NCBI GenBank assembly: GCA_022072455.1
Contig: JAJVHY010000010.1
Location: forward strand, 1 to 64,000
Direction: 5' to 3'
DNA length: 64,000 nucleotides
Origin: Verrucomicrobiia bacterium
GTDB lineage: Bacteria; Verrucomicrobiota; Verrucomicrobiia; Palsa-1439
Both the position numbers and the translations under genes were made by a program. Position 1 is the first letter of the stretch; each line of letters starts with the position of its first letter. Shown one piece after another: positions 7,840 through 16,055 of this stretch. Under the pieces are notes generated by a model. That model saw only the letters and a list, made by a program, of their open reading frames with translations. It had not been told where the DNA came from and made no database searches.

Positions 7840-8034
7840 TCAGGTCAGTTTGTTCTGAAAGAACTCGATGCTCTCGCCATCGGGTCCTTTGCAAAACGCA
7901 ATCCGCACCGGGGTCGGATGTGGGCGAGACTCAATGCGCACATCTTTCGACTCCGTCGTCACAACCGCACCGGCAGCCACGGCACGTTGGAGGGCGGCAT
8001 CGCAATTGTCAGTGCAATGAACGGAAATGCCAGC
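7840..8034 (-). pseudogene. truncated glyoxalase/VOC-family protein, C-terminal fragment
   Basis: Sixty-four codons after the stop of the zinc-ribbon gene read VHCTDNCDAALQRAVAAGA and finish IAFCKGPDGESIEFFQNKL, a clear C-terminal half of a vicinal-oxygen-chelate (glyoxalase/bleomycin resistance) domain with the typical GPDGExIEF metal-ligand strand. It is in frame with the upstream zinc-ribbon gene and separated from it only by a TGA. The first half of the domain is missing and there is no start codon, so the upstream gene has replaced the 5' end by recombination. Confidence 0.75.
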
Positions 8035-8757
8035 TCAGGTAAATCTAACTGGGTAGGAGTTTCCATGAGCGATGCAGAACTGTTTGCCGCAACCGAGGCA
8101 GTGCTTCAGCCCGTCTTGCACCGGCGGATTATCACTTTCGACATAATCAAACACGGTATCGCAGTAAGGACAAAGCGTATAGTTACCGACCGTAATGACC
8201 TCTTGTTTTTCTAAATCTAGATTGGCGATCTTTTGTTGATACCGCTGGAGCAACGAAATGTGTTCACGGATTTCCCGGCGGTTGATGAGAAATGCTCGAA
8301 TGGTCAGTCCGGTTATAATGCAAAAAATAATCGCCGGAAATGGTGAAGCTTTTTCCTCACCTAAAGCATGCTTCTGAAAAACCCGCACTGCGTAGAAACC
8401 TGCCAATACGCCAAAAACAATGGATAAAGAAAGAGCGATTAACTTACTCCCCTTATGACTTGATAGACGCTTGCGACAGGCGTCGATGTTTTTAACTATT
8501 TCAGCATACGTCAGGTAGAAGTAATTGGGGTCATGCTCAAACCTATTGACCGTTTTGGGAACCGGCTCCTTGGCGTTTTGGACATCCAATTCAAAAGCAG
8601 CCTGCCCGTGAATGTTAATGTTGCTTTGAACAAATGTTTGAGATGGCGCCTCAGGAGCGTAGATGAATTTGTTCCCGCATTTCAGGCAACGCCATTTCTT
8701 CTCGTCGTATTCAGACGCTTGTCCTCCGCACTTTGGGCATGACATGTTGACGATCAT
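8035..8757 (-). CDS. membrane protein with N- and C-terminal zinc ribbons
   Basis: The 240-residue product has an N-terminal zinc ribbon (MSCPKCGG near residue 5, WRCLKCGN near 22), two membrane segments at about residues 105-125 and 140-157, and a C-terminal ribbon (LCPYCD, then HCLGCGKQFC). The middle has a helical segment after the second span. I do not recognise a named family; such double-ribbon membrane proteins are usually annotated as zinc-ribbon proteins of unknown role. It runs by a single stop codon into the truncated VOC fragment, so the 3' junction may be recombinational. Confidence 0.7.
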   Translation of the reverse strand: MIVNMSCPKCGGQASEYDEKKWRCLKCGNKFIYAPEAPSQTFVQSNINIHGQAAFELDVQNAKEPVPKTVNRFEHDPNYFYLTYAEIVKNIDACRKRLSSHKGSKLIALSLSIVFGVLAGFYAVRVFQKHALGEEKASPFPAIIFCIITGLTIRAFLINRREIREHISLLQRYQQKIANLDLEKQEVITVGNYTLCPYCDTVFDYVESDNPPVQDGLKHCLGCGKQFCIAHGNSYPVRFT

Positions 8758-8884
8758 AATCGGTTACGTCTGAGTGCTCCTGGCAGTATCCAAAACTTTG
8801 ATAGAGCCGAAAACAAGAACAAATACAGTTTGGATACCTACTCCCGCTTCCATAGCGTCCCACCCAAGCTATCCCAGAGTGGCT

Positions 8885-9115
8885 TCAAATCGGCGTCATC
8901 TTGTGCGGCTTACCGGCCACCAGGTTCTCGTGCGGAAAGTTCGCTTGCTTAAACAACCGCAGATCGGATTCCGGGACGGTCGGGAAACCAACCGTTCCCG
9001 ACCAGTTGACCCGATAAAATTGGATTCCACCATGAACGACACCAACCTCGGTGACGACACCAATTCTCGCCGGGTTGCTAACCGACTGGACGATATCACC
9101 TGGTTTGAATGACAT
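8885..9115 (-). CDS. small SH3/KOW-like domain protein, possibly truncated
   Basis: The 76-residue product begins MSFKPGDIVQSVSNPARIGVV followed by a YRVNW strand. Short SH3-like barrels of this kind (FKPGDxV ... G-V-V) often form the N-terminal part of larger helicase or nuclease proteins. The frame ends at TGA in KMTPI, but one base off, the same strand continues as ADLKPLWDSLGGTLWKRE before a stop. This suggests a frameshifted and truncated larger gene. The partner domain is not present. Function is unknown. Confidence 0.5.
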   Translation of the reverse strand: MSFKPGDIVQSVSNPARIGVVTEVGVVHGGIQFYRVNWSGTVGFPTVPESDLRLFKQANFPHENLVAGKPHKMTPI

Positions 9116-9217
9116 CTGAAAACATTCCGAATGCTATTGGGATAATCCCCAGCCCGCTCAGGATCAGTATAACCGGCTTCGGCATGTCGGCATCGTAGGC
9201 ATTCGCATTGCGGTGGT

Positions 9218-9568
9218 CTATCGAAAAACTGACCGCACCCAGCCCATGTAGAACGCTGGCGTCACGCCATCGCATTTGTCGCAACAGCGCTTGGACTTGG
9301 CTGGCTTGTCTCTCGTAGAAAAGAGCCACTCCACGATTCGCAGCGCCCACGACCGGCGGGGCGGCGGCTTGTCTTCCTGGAAATAACGCACAATGCCTCG
9401 GCGGAAGCACTGATTTCGCTGAACCGCTAAGTTGTGCATGTCCTGGATCTGCGAAAGCTTGCCCTTCAACACGGCGGCCTTCTGGTCAGCATCGAGTTCG
9501 GTGCCGTCCACGGTCAGCTTCGCCATAAACTCCAGCAGGCCCATGTCCCGTTTCTCATTCGTGAACAA
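9218..9568 (-). CDS. hypothetical protein
   Basis: The frame encodes up to 116 residues (TTG start; an ATG lies at codon 9). A helical N-terminal half (LEFMAKLTVDGTELDADQKAAVLKGKL) looks genuinely coding. Near residue 94 there is a CCDKC group, and the end is hydrophobic and basic. No family was recognised. It may be the tail of a larger gene, since no ribosome binding site is visible and the neighbourhood is full of fragments. Confidence 0.35.
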   Translation of the reverse strand: MFTNEKRDMGLLEFMAKLTVDGTELDADQKAAVLKGKLSQIQDMHNLAVQRNQCFRRGIVRYFQEDKPPPRRSWALRIVEWLFSTRDKPAKSKRCCDKCDGVTPAFYMGWVRSVFR

Positions 9569-9630
9569 GACTGCGAGAGGAGTTCTGTCGTCGTTATCCG
9601 GTCTGCCAACAAGACTCCAAGTATCGGCTG

Positions 9631-9789
9631 ATGATTATGATGGGTGGTGAGCGCTTCACTGTTTTCGCACTTGATGATATCCAGGAGATCCAGCGGGCGC
9701 AGCGAGTCGCATGGGAGGACTACGAGATGTTTCTGCAGACCATCACGCAGCTCAAGGATTCGCCGTTACGCCATCGGCTCGGTGCGTGA
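9631..9789 (+). CDS. 52-residue hypothetical protein or gene remnant
   Basis: The frame from ATG at 9631 encodes MIMMGGERFTVFALDDIQE and then a helical, charged run ending PLRHRLGA. Amino acid composition looks coding, and the frame stays open upstream to 9565 without another ATG, so this may be the 3' end of a degraded gene. No ribosome binding site is evident. Confidence 0.35.
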   Translation: MIMMGGERFTVFALDDIQEIQRAQRVAWEDYEMFLQTITQLKDSPLRHRLGA

Positions 9790-9952
9790 AGGGCCGGTGA
9801 TCGATACCCCATCCGCTGTTGACGGCACTTCACAGCCGGGAGTAGACTCACTGGTGTTGGAGGAGAAGTTGTTTTACTTAGGATCAGGATTTATGATGAA
9901 AGCTTTCTTTCTAAGAACTCAACTTTTCATCACCGTCTGAATGGAAATCACG

Positions 9953-11401
9953 ATGAAGAGAATCTTTCGATGTTCGTTAATTCACACTTCCTTACTGGCC
10001 GCCATTGGGTTCGCCGGCGTGCTCAGCACGGTACAGGCGCAATTCATAAATCCGCCTTGTGCTTCTCTTGGAGCAGATTGGACTCAGACGACCGCCGAGG
10101 CTCCGTGGAGCGCACGTGGGGGTGCGTCAACCGTAATATTCAACGGACAGATGTATATGATGGGCGGGTGGAATAACACGAATAGATTCAACGACGTGTG
10201 GTCTTCCAGTGACGGTGCGTACTGGACACAAGTGACTGCCGGTGCCCCGTGGAGCGCACGTTCTGATTTTGGTGCCGTTACATTCAACGGAAAGGTGTGG
10301 GTAATCGGGGGTAATTACAGCGGCGGCGATCGTAACGACGTATGGTCTTCAACTGACGGTGCGACGTGGACACAAGTAACAGGAGCAGCCCCGTGGGCCG
10401 CACGGCGAAATCCAGGCGTCGTTGTGTTCAACGGGCGGTTGTGGGTGATGGGAGGATATAACACAACTGACGGCTACCTAAACGACGTATGGTCTTCAAC
10501 TGACGGTGCGACGTGGACACAAGTAACAGGAGCAGCCCCGTGGGCCGCACGGCGGCTGTCAGCAGGCACGGTTATGTTTAGCGGAAAGATGTGGGTGATT
10601 GGGGGATACAACGGCAGTGGTAATTTTGCCGATGTGTGGTCTTCCAGCGATGGTACGCTTTGGACTCAAGTGACCGGCGCCACTCCGTGGCAGATCGCTT
10701 CCGGAGCTTTAGCCTTCGATGGTCACTTGTGGGTGACTGGAGGCCCAATTGGTTGTAACAAGAATGTGTGGTCTTCTAACGATGGTTCGCAATGGACACA
10801 AATGACTGGTGCCACCCCATGGAACAGCCGTTGCACTGCAGGATATGTAGCATACGACGGCAAGATGTGGATGATGGGTGGCGGCACATGGAACCCGAGT
10901 ATGGGAAACTGGAGTACGGTTTATAATGATGTTTGGTACTCCCAGTGTGGCGCAGTGAGTTACTCGTTCGGTGCGATGACCTTAAAAATGAACGTAAGTT
11001 TCGTTGTAGGGAAGCTGTCATCGGCGACTTTGAAGAGCTATATTGAACTTCCAGAAGGGTACGACGTAAACAATGCGGTAGTCGAGTTGAACGTCGGCAG
11101 CGTTGCGGTGCCATTCGTGCTGGACGAGAAAGGCAGGGGATTGAGCGGTGGCAACAGTTTGAAGTTTCAGAAAAGCGGTGCGGCGGCGGTATCGAACCAA
11201 CTCTGGCAGGTGACCGCAAAACTGCGTGGCGATTTCGATGCGCAGTGGATCAATGACGGTTTTCTTAACTCTACTACGAATAATCTGACAGTCACCGTCC
11301 CCGTGCTGCTCTTGTTGGACACGCCTGAGCAGGGGACGGTTTATGTCGAGAAGCCGCTATTGTACAAAGCCAAGGCGGGTAAGTCAGGTTCGGCGAAGTA
11401 A
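9953..11401 (+). CDS. exported Kelch-repeat protein
   Basis: The 482-residue product has a signal peptide (MKRIFRCSLIHTSLLAAIGF, cleavage near VQAQ). From about residue 35 to 345 there are six Kelch blades of about 49 residues with WVMGGY or WVIGGN turns and the consensus NDVWSSxDGxxWTQVTGAAPW, forming a beta-propeller. The last 130 residues are a beta-rich domain with no name I recognise. The role is probably extracellular binding. Start 9953 is chosen because GGAA lies eight bases upstream; an ATG four codons earlier at 9941 has no such site. Two blades share an exact 74-bp duplication. Confidence 0.8.
   Translation: MKRIFRCSLIHTSLLAAIGFAGVLSTVQAQFINPPCASLGADWTQTTAEAPWSARGGASTVIFNGQMYMMGGWNNTNRFNDVWSSSDGAYWTQVTAGAPWSARSDFGAVTFNGKVWVIGGNYSGGDRNDVWSSTDGATWTQVTGAAPWAARRNPGVVVFNGRLWVMGGYNTTDGYLNDVWSSTDGATWTQVTGAAPWAARRLSAGTVMFSGKMWVIGGYNGSGNFADVWSSSDGTLWTQVTGATPWQIASGALAFDGHLWVTGGPIGCNKNVWSSNDGSQWTQMTGATPWNSRCTAGYVAYDGKMWMMGGGTWNPSMGNWSTVYNDVWYSQCGAVSYSFGAMTLKMNVSFVVGKLSSATLKSYIELPEGYDVNNAVVELNVGSVAVPFVLDEKGRGLSGGNSLKFQKSGAAAVSNQLWQVTAKLRGDFDAQWINDGFLNSTTNNLTVTVPVLLLLDTPEQGTVYVEKPLLYKAKAGKSGSAK
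10334..10407 (+). repeat. exact 74-bp internal duplication (with 10481-10554)
   Basis: Positions 10334-10407 and 10481-10554 are identical, 147 bp apart, which is one Kelch blade. The remaining blades differ far more, so this pair reflects a recent blade duplication or gene conversion. Confidence 0.9.
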
Positions 11402-11505
11402 GGTTGGCGGTAGCCCGCTATCACCGCAGCGAGGTTCCCTGCTTGATTGCCCCCGGCCCCAACTTGACCCGAAATTCATCCACTGCCTTCGCTAGCCGGG
11501 TGCGC

Positions 11506-12375
11506 TTACTCGGTGTTCAGGCAAACCAATCCCACCATCTCGTCCAGGCTCACCCGCTTCTTGCCACCGAACACGGCTAGCAGAGCAGCATCGGCATTGA
11601 TTCGGGTCTTCACTTTCTTGTCCTGCAACCCATTCCGCTGGATGTAATCCCAGAGCTTCTTGGTGAGCTCGGTGCGAGGTAGCGGTTTCGAGCCCACCAC
11701 CAATGCCAGCTTCTCATTGGGTTGGACGGGCTTCGTGGATGCGTCATCGGGTTTCCACTGGGCGCACGTCTTGGCACTATAACTCGGCAACAGTTTTCTC
11801 ATCGTCTGGCGTATGTCAGCGACACTTTTGGCATTGCGTAGCCCGAGCATAAGTTTCTTATCTTTGGAGGGCTTGATTGGTGCCAAGCCACGCACCTCCA
11901 ATGTCGGCACGTTTCCCAGCGAAACAGCCCGCTGCCACTTCTTCATGGCCTTCAGCGCCGCCGCCGCATAATGCCGATCATCTCTCGTACGGACGCCAAC
12001 GCCGTTAAAGAGGTAGTGGACGCCCAGCAACAACCGAAAGAGCGACCGATTGAAGTACCAGTCAGACTCGTGCAGTTTGTTGAATCGAGCCAGTCGGCGG
12101 GGAAGTCGGTCTCCCTCGTCGAATAGGAACGCAGGGGCTTTCGATCTATCGCTTTTCGCATGGTTGCACTCATAGCAAGAGCACACACCGTTCTTGAGCG
12201 TGGATAAACCTCCTTTGGCGACCGGCACGAGATGATCAGCCCAGTCGATTGCAAAGTACGGATTTGCCCCACCGTCGAGAATCCACAACTTTGCGCCGCA
12301 GTACACACATGTCGCCCGATGCTTGACAAATAGTTTGGCTTTTTGTGCCTCAGTGAAATTACTGGCTCGTGGCAT
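11506..12375 (-). CDS. HNH endonuclease family protein
   Basis: The 289-residue product has a zinc-stabilised HNH module at its N-terminus: CVYC (about 23-26), then DWADHLVPVAKGG with the DH catalytic pair, the conserved Asn of LKNGVCSCYECN, and the second CxxC. This is the McrA/HNH_5 layout, a metal-dependent DNA nickase or nuclease. The C-terminal 200 residues carry a basic, lysine-rich region and no other known domain. Possible roles are restriction or mobile-element homing. It is followed downstream by the Kelch gene in convergent orientation. Confidence 0.85.
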   Translation of the reverse strand: MPRASNFTEAQKAKLFVKHRATCVYCGAKLWILDGGANPYFAIDWADHLVPVAKGGLSTLKNGVCSCYECNHAKSDRSKAPAFLFDEGDRLPRRLARFNKLHESDWYFNRSLFRLLLGVHYLFNGVGVRTRDDRHYAAAALKAMKKWQRAVSLGNVPTLEVRGLAPIKPSKDKKLMLGLRNAKSVADIRQTMRKLLPSYSAKTCAQWKPDDASTKPVQPNEKLALVVGSKPLPRTELTKKLWDYIQRNGLQDKKVKTRINADAALLAVFGGKKRVSLDEMVGLVCLNTE

Positions 12376-12451
12376 TGCGTGCCTCCTGAGCGGCTATGTG
12401 AACTCTAAAGCGGTAGTACCTTCCTGAATGTGCAAGCCTTCGTGGCGATTG

Positions 12452-13501
12452 TCACGGTTGAGGCAACTTCTCTTGCTGTTTTTCAACATGTGCCTTGTAC
12501 CTTGCTTCGATTTCACCAATGATACTATCCCATTCTCCTATCACCATCGTCGGGCCATAACAATTTAAGCCAAATGAGCATTTGCCTGTTGGCAGTTTTT
12601 CCCGACGTTTCCGCATTTCTCGGGCAAAACGGTGCCAAGAGATTTTTCGGTCTCGAACAAATTTAGCCACTTCATACAACGCTGGGAGACTATTATTAAC
12701 CTGTTTATCATGGTATTGCTTGAGCAGGTTGTTCAATACCACCTTCTTTAGAGCCTCATACCATCCCGGAACACTAAACTGCGTACCATAATGCCAGTAG
12801 AGCCTGCGAAATGGCTCGATAACCGAAAGACTTGTTAACTCATTCTTCGTCAAAAATGTTTTGAAGAAAAATTCTGAATCGGTTTCATCAAATGGCAAAA
12901 CGCTGAAATAGCCTTCTTGCGTTACTAATGCCATCGCTTCCCCGGAGTTATTCGGTTGCATCACACCCACCAGCGGCGCTCGAAATATCGCATTCAGAAA
13001 CACCGAAAGACAGCGTCCCTCGCCAGCCAGCATTCTTTCCCGAAAACGGTCCAAGACGTGACTTGCAAAAGCCACTTTTTTCCCTGACAGAGATATTTCA
13101 GGAAGAAATTCTGTTCCAGCAAAGAACCGGAACGAATGCCGGATTCCTCCAGATTCAGATTGTTCGATATGCTGGACAAGTGATGGTTTGGTCACACATG
13201 TCGGCGTGAAAAAAGGAAACAGAATCAACTGGTCTTTCCGTAGAGCGTTAACAACATCGCAAAATGCAAATACCATTTGATATAAATGGATTTTACTCAT
13301 GTCATCAGCACGGTCGTCGATTCTCCCCATGTGTGCCGTAATTCCCAAATTAAACTCTGTTTGAACGGCCTTATAGATTTCACAGAGTTGTTCGGTATGG
13401 GGATACAAGCGGACATTCCCCTGCCGCTCTTCCACCAGATGTATATCTTGGAGATATTTTAAGTGCGACGGCAATGCATTGATTGAGTGGTGGGTTGTCA
13501 C
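12452..13501 (-). CDS. unknown protein, 349 residues, coupled to 13498-13893
   Basis: Starting at the GTG that overlaps the upstream gene's stop (GTGA), the product opens with a helical segment resembling the recognition half of a winged helix (INALPSHLKYLQDIHLVEER), then a large mixed alpha/beta body (FCDVVNALRKDQLILFPFF, GYFSVLPFDETDSEFFFKTFL). No family was recognised. The overlap with the preceding small gene argues that the two proteins act together. Given the nearby HNH nuclease, a restriction or defence role is possible but is only inference. Confidence 0.6.
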   Translation of the reverse strand: MTTHHSINALPSHLKYLQDIHLVEERQGNVRLYPHTEQLCEIYKAVQTEFNLGITAHMGRIDDRADDMSKIHLYQMVFAFCDVVNALRKDQLILFPFFTPTCVTKPSLVQHIEQSESGGIRHSFRFFAGTEFLPEISLSGKKVAFASHVLDRFRERMLAGEGRCLSVFLNAIFRAPLVGVMQPNNSGEAMALVTQEGYFSVLPFDETDSEFFFKTFLTKNELTSLSVIEPFRRLYWHYGTQFSVPGWYEALKKVVLNNLLKQYHDKQVNNSLPALYEVAKFVRDRKISWHRFAREMRKRREKLPTGKCSFGLNCYGPTMVIGEWDSIIGEIEARYKAHVEKQQEKLPQP

Positions 13502-13893
13502 GCCCAGCGCATCTCTTGCAGTGCCTGGACGAGTTCCGGCCGCATGATCCACTCGTAACCACCATCGTCTGTCACGGGTGCGCCATCATTGCCATTGGCC
13601 AGCGTGCGCCACCAATGCGGTTGTCCGTCGGAGAAGGGACCGGGGCGGTAGTGGAGCGCATCGGCCAGATGGTGAGCTAAAGTCCCATACTGCATATTGA
13701 CAACGCTATGACTAGCGTAGCCAACCAACGGAGCAAGACGAGCGGTGGAAATGGTGTGGTTGGGCGCCCGGCAGTGCGCTCTGAGCATTGCCAAATGTTT
13801 GGGAGGTATTCCGTCTCTGTCCCGCACCGCCAACAATGCAGTCTGGAATTGCTCAACCGTTGCGATTGGTTTTGGATCGCTGAACTCGTCCAT
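13498..13893 (-). CDS. conserved hypothetical protein (restriction-associated type)
   Basis: The 131-residue product has a helical core, AMLRAHCRAPNHTISTARLA then LVGYASHSVVNMQYGTLAHHL, and ends with EWIMRPELVQALQEMRW. This pattern occurs widely in small bacterial proteins, sometimes fused to or near HNH and restriction-type nucleases; it looks like a helix-turn-helix module. I cannot name a function. Its TGA overlaps the GTG start of the 349-residue protein, so translation is probably coupled. Confidence 0.65.
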   Translation of the reverse strand: MDEFSDPKPIATVEQFQTALLAVRDRDGIPPKHLAMLRAHCRAPNHTISTARLAPLVGYASHSVVNMQYGTLAHHLADALHYRPGPFSDGQPHWWRTLANGNDGAPVTDDGGYEWIMRPELVQALQEMRWA

Positions 13894-13965
13894 AAGCCTC
13901 CGTTCGTAATCCTAGGCAAACACCCATATCAGGATTTCCGACCTAGTTCGCCTGTATCTTCCGAT

Positions 13966-14307
13966 TCACATCGCTACGATGGTTACTTGATACTTACCCA
14001 TTTTCTCAGAATTACCTGTTATGACTAGGGCATTCGATTCACGGTCAAACTTCATCGTCTGAAATTTCAGGTTAAATGCTAGGTGATAGATCGACGACGG
14101 ACACTCATCGGTTTCGACCAGTTGAACCGGGTCCTTCCAAGAATCCGGCTCAACAAATACTTTGGTTTGAAACGTATTTGTCTTGGTAGCGTGAAAGTAT
14201 GCGATACGAGCGTTCAACGCAAATAGGCCGGGATTCCTGGTTTTTGCCTTCTCGTTGTTTTCCCGTAAGAAGTCTAATAGCTCACCAAGATTCGCCTTTT
14301 CGTTCAT
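13966..14307 (-). CDS. hypothetical protein
   Basis: The 113-residue product begins MNEKANLGELLDFLRENNEK and continues with a beta-rich half (NTFQTKVFVEPDSWKDPVQLV, LAFNLKFQTMKFD). No known domain was recognised. It lies between the DUF2779 gene and the 131-residue gene on the same strand but with gaps on both sides. The ATG at 14307 is taken in preference to a TTG four codons upstream. Confidence 0.5.
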   Translation of the reverse strand: MNEKANLGELLDFLRENNEKAKTRNPGLFALNARIAYFHATKTNTFQTKVFVEPDSWKDPVQLVETDECPSSIYHLAFNLKFQTMKFDRESNALVITGNSEKMGKYQVTIVAM

Positions 14308-14375
14308 AGCTTTGCTCAATTACGTGATTGCGACGGATTTGTCTAGCAACCGACGGTCCTCGCACTATTTGCTCC

Positions 14376-15869
14376 TCACACAATCCGCCGCAGCGCATCC
14401 ACGATCCTAATCATCCCCTCGCTGTCTCGGGCGCAGTAATCCTCGAGCTGCTGGCGAACCCGCCGCCGCTCCTCCGCCGTCACCTCTCCAATCGTGACTC
14501 GCAGAAATTCATTTGAAGCCGTGTTACCTTCCTGAATTTCCAAGCCTTCGTAACCCTTGCCAGTCAACGCCGGTAAGGCGGCTTTCATCGAACCACTGCC
14601 GTGCTGCTCCGGGTGGTAATAGTCGAACGACCGGAACGGATCCAGCAAATCGACAACTCGAGTATCGACGTCCTTCACCCACGGCGAGAATTTGGGCATC
14701 ACGGCACAGCACTCTTTGAGACGGCTCAACTCGAAAGAAGCGTTGAACGCCACGACGGAGCCGTTGGGCGGCAGGGCGCCCCGGAGGGTGTTCATGAACT
14801 CCGGTCGGGGATCGTCACGGCCCTCGGCGAGAAACATGACGTGCTCCGGCTTAGCGCCAGCCGCACGCACAACGTGCAGGCTGAATTGAAACGGCACCTG
14901 CTGGTACGGGTGCAGCCCATCGAACAACGGAATGGCGGTGCCAAACGTCTCGAAATCCAAGTAGCTGACCGGGTACTCGAGCCGGGCCAGGAATTTGGCA
15001 ATCGCCTTTGAGTCGACGTGCGGCTTGCCGGAGATCGCAACCTGCCGTTGAATCGACTGATTGTTCGTGAGCTTGAAGCTGTCGGGAATGTCCTCGATCG
15101 CAGTGACGTCCCGACCGAGCAGATCGAAGCCCTTCTTACCGCCCCGGTACAAATCGAAAACGTTGTGATCCGGTAGAAACTTCCAGCAGTGATCGTGCAG
15201 CGGACAGGTGTATGGATCATCGCAGTGGGAGCCGATCTCGACTTCGGGATGTTTCCGCTGCTGGATCACCCTGAGCATGTCTTCGAGTTTGTCCGGCACC
15301 TGCTGCGCCAGTTCCGACACCTGGTCGCTCACGTCCACCAGTGTGAAAAACTTGTTCGGGTCGATGTCACCACGCCGAACGAAGTCGGAGTTGATGTGGC
15401 AGAGGTAGATTTTCCGTAGCAGCAGTCCGGCACTGCACAGCACCCAGGTCTGTAAAGCCAGGTCATCCAGGTGGACGTCTTTCAGGCTGGTTGTTGATTT
15501 GACTTCGATCAAATCCCAGGCGTCTTTCAGCGACGGACGCAGGATGTCGGTTCGGCAGTAGCCGCCGTCGGCAGTGAATGCCGCCTCGAACAGCGGCTTG
15601 CGAAGTTTGAGCGCTGCTTCGGTCAGCCGGATGACTTTTGCCGGGTCAATAATGCCAGCGCCGACCTCGACGCCATCAGGGAACATTTGCTTGGCGATGG
15701 CGCCGACGTCGTGGCCCTGCTCGAAGATCGCCTGGGTGGAGGCGTCCGGTGCCGGGATCAACTCTTTGGCGTTGTAAGCGTGCCACAAAAGTTTGTGACA
15801 CTGCAGGCCCCAGAGGAATTTGGACTTGGAAATGAATGGCGCTGGCTTCACTCGCCGGAATTGTAGCAC
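14376..15869 (-). CDS. DUF2779 family nuclease-like protein
   Basis: The 497-residue product starts near the family signature ISKSKFLWGLQCHKLLW. Residues 110-150 carry a PD-(D/E)xK-like core ending LIEVKS, as in RecB/Cas4-type nucleases, with a cysteine cluster at about 220-232 (CDDPYTCPLHDHCW) that could hold an iron-sulfur or zinc site. The C-terminal half looks like a DEDD-type exonuclease fold: SYLDFETFG, AFNASFE and YCARDSEGM. Such proteins occur singly or near defence and mobile genes; substrate unknown. The start is GTG at 15869 or a second GTG at 15851. It borders the element-like region that follows. Confidence 0.8.
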   Translation of the reverse strand: MLQFRRVKPAPFISKSKFLWGLQCHKLLWHAYNAKELIPAPDASTQAIFEQGHDVGAIAKQMFPDGVEVGAGIIDPAKVIRLTEAALKLRKPLFEAAFTADGGYCRTDILRPSLKDAWDLIEVKSTTSLKDVHLDDLALQTWVLCSAGLLLRKIYLCHINSDFVRRGDIDPNKFFTLVDVSDQVSELAQQVPDKLEDMLRVIQQRKHPEVEIGSHCDDPYTCPLHDHCWKFLPDHNVFDLYRGGKKGFDLLGRDVTAIEDIPDSFKLTNNQSIQRQVAISGKPHVDSKAIAKFLARLEYPVSYLDFETFGTAIPLFDGLHPYQQVPFQFSLHVVRAAGAKPEHVMFLAEGRDDPRPEFMNTLRGALPPNGSVVAFNASFELSRLKECCAVMPKFSPWVKDVDTRVVDLLDPFRSFDYYHPEQHGSGSMKAALPALTGKGYEGLEIQEGNTASNEFLRVTIGEVTAEERRRVRQQLEDYCARDSEGMIRIVDALRRIV

Positions 15870-15982
15870 GGCAGGAGGCGACCCGGTAGGGCCAAATCAA
15901 AAACGGGTTCGGCGAAGGGTTCCCAAGCGCAACGGGGAGTGCGTGTGTGTCAGCGCCGTGGGCCTCCGAGCAAGCGAAGCAT

Positions 15983-15997
15983 CCGGCACTCCTGACG
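15983..15997 (+). promoter_or_regulatory. shared element motif CCGGCACTCCTGACG, upstream of the ClpX-like gene
   Basis: The motif lies 59 bases before the ATG of the ClpX-like gene. Matching motifs are at 20620-20634, 24385-24399 and 54342-54356, each in the intergenic space before another gene of the putative element system. It may be a promoter or operator. Confidence 0.5.
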
Positions 15998-16055
15998 TGG
16001 GAATTTTCTGCACTTCGGCCTTGGCCGCTGTCGTGCGGTTCAGCATGCTTGCCCC

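Noticed and set aside
9096-9185. 29-residue hydrophobic frame MPKPVILILSGLGIIP..
   Set aside because: It overlaps the next gene by 20 bases and lacks a ribosome binding site; too little support.
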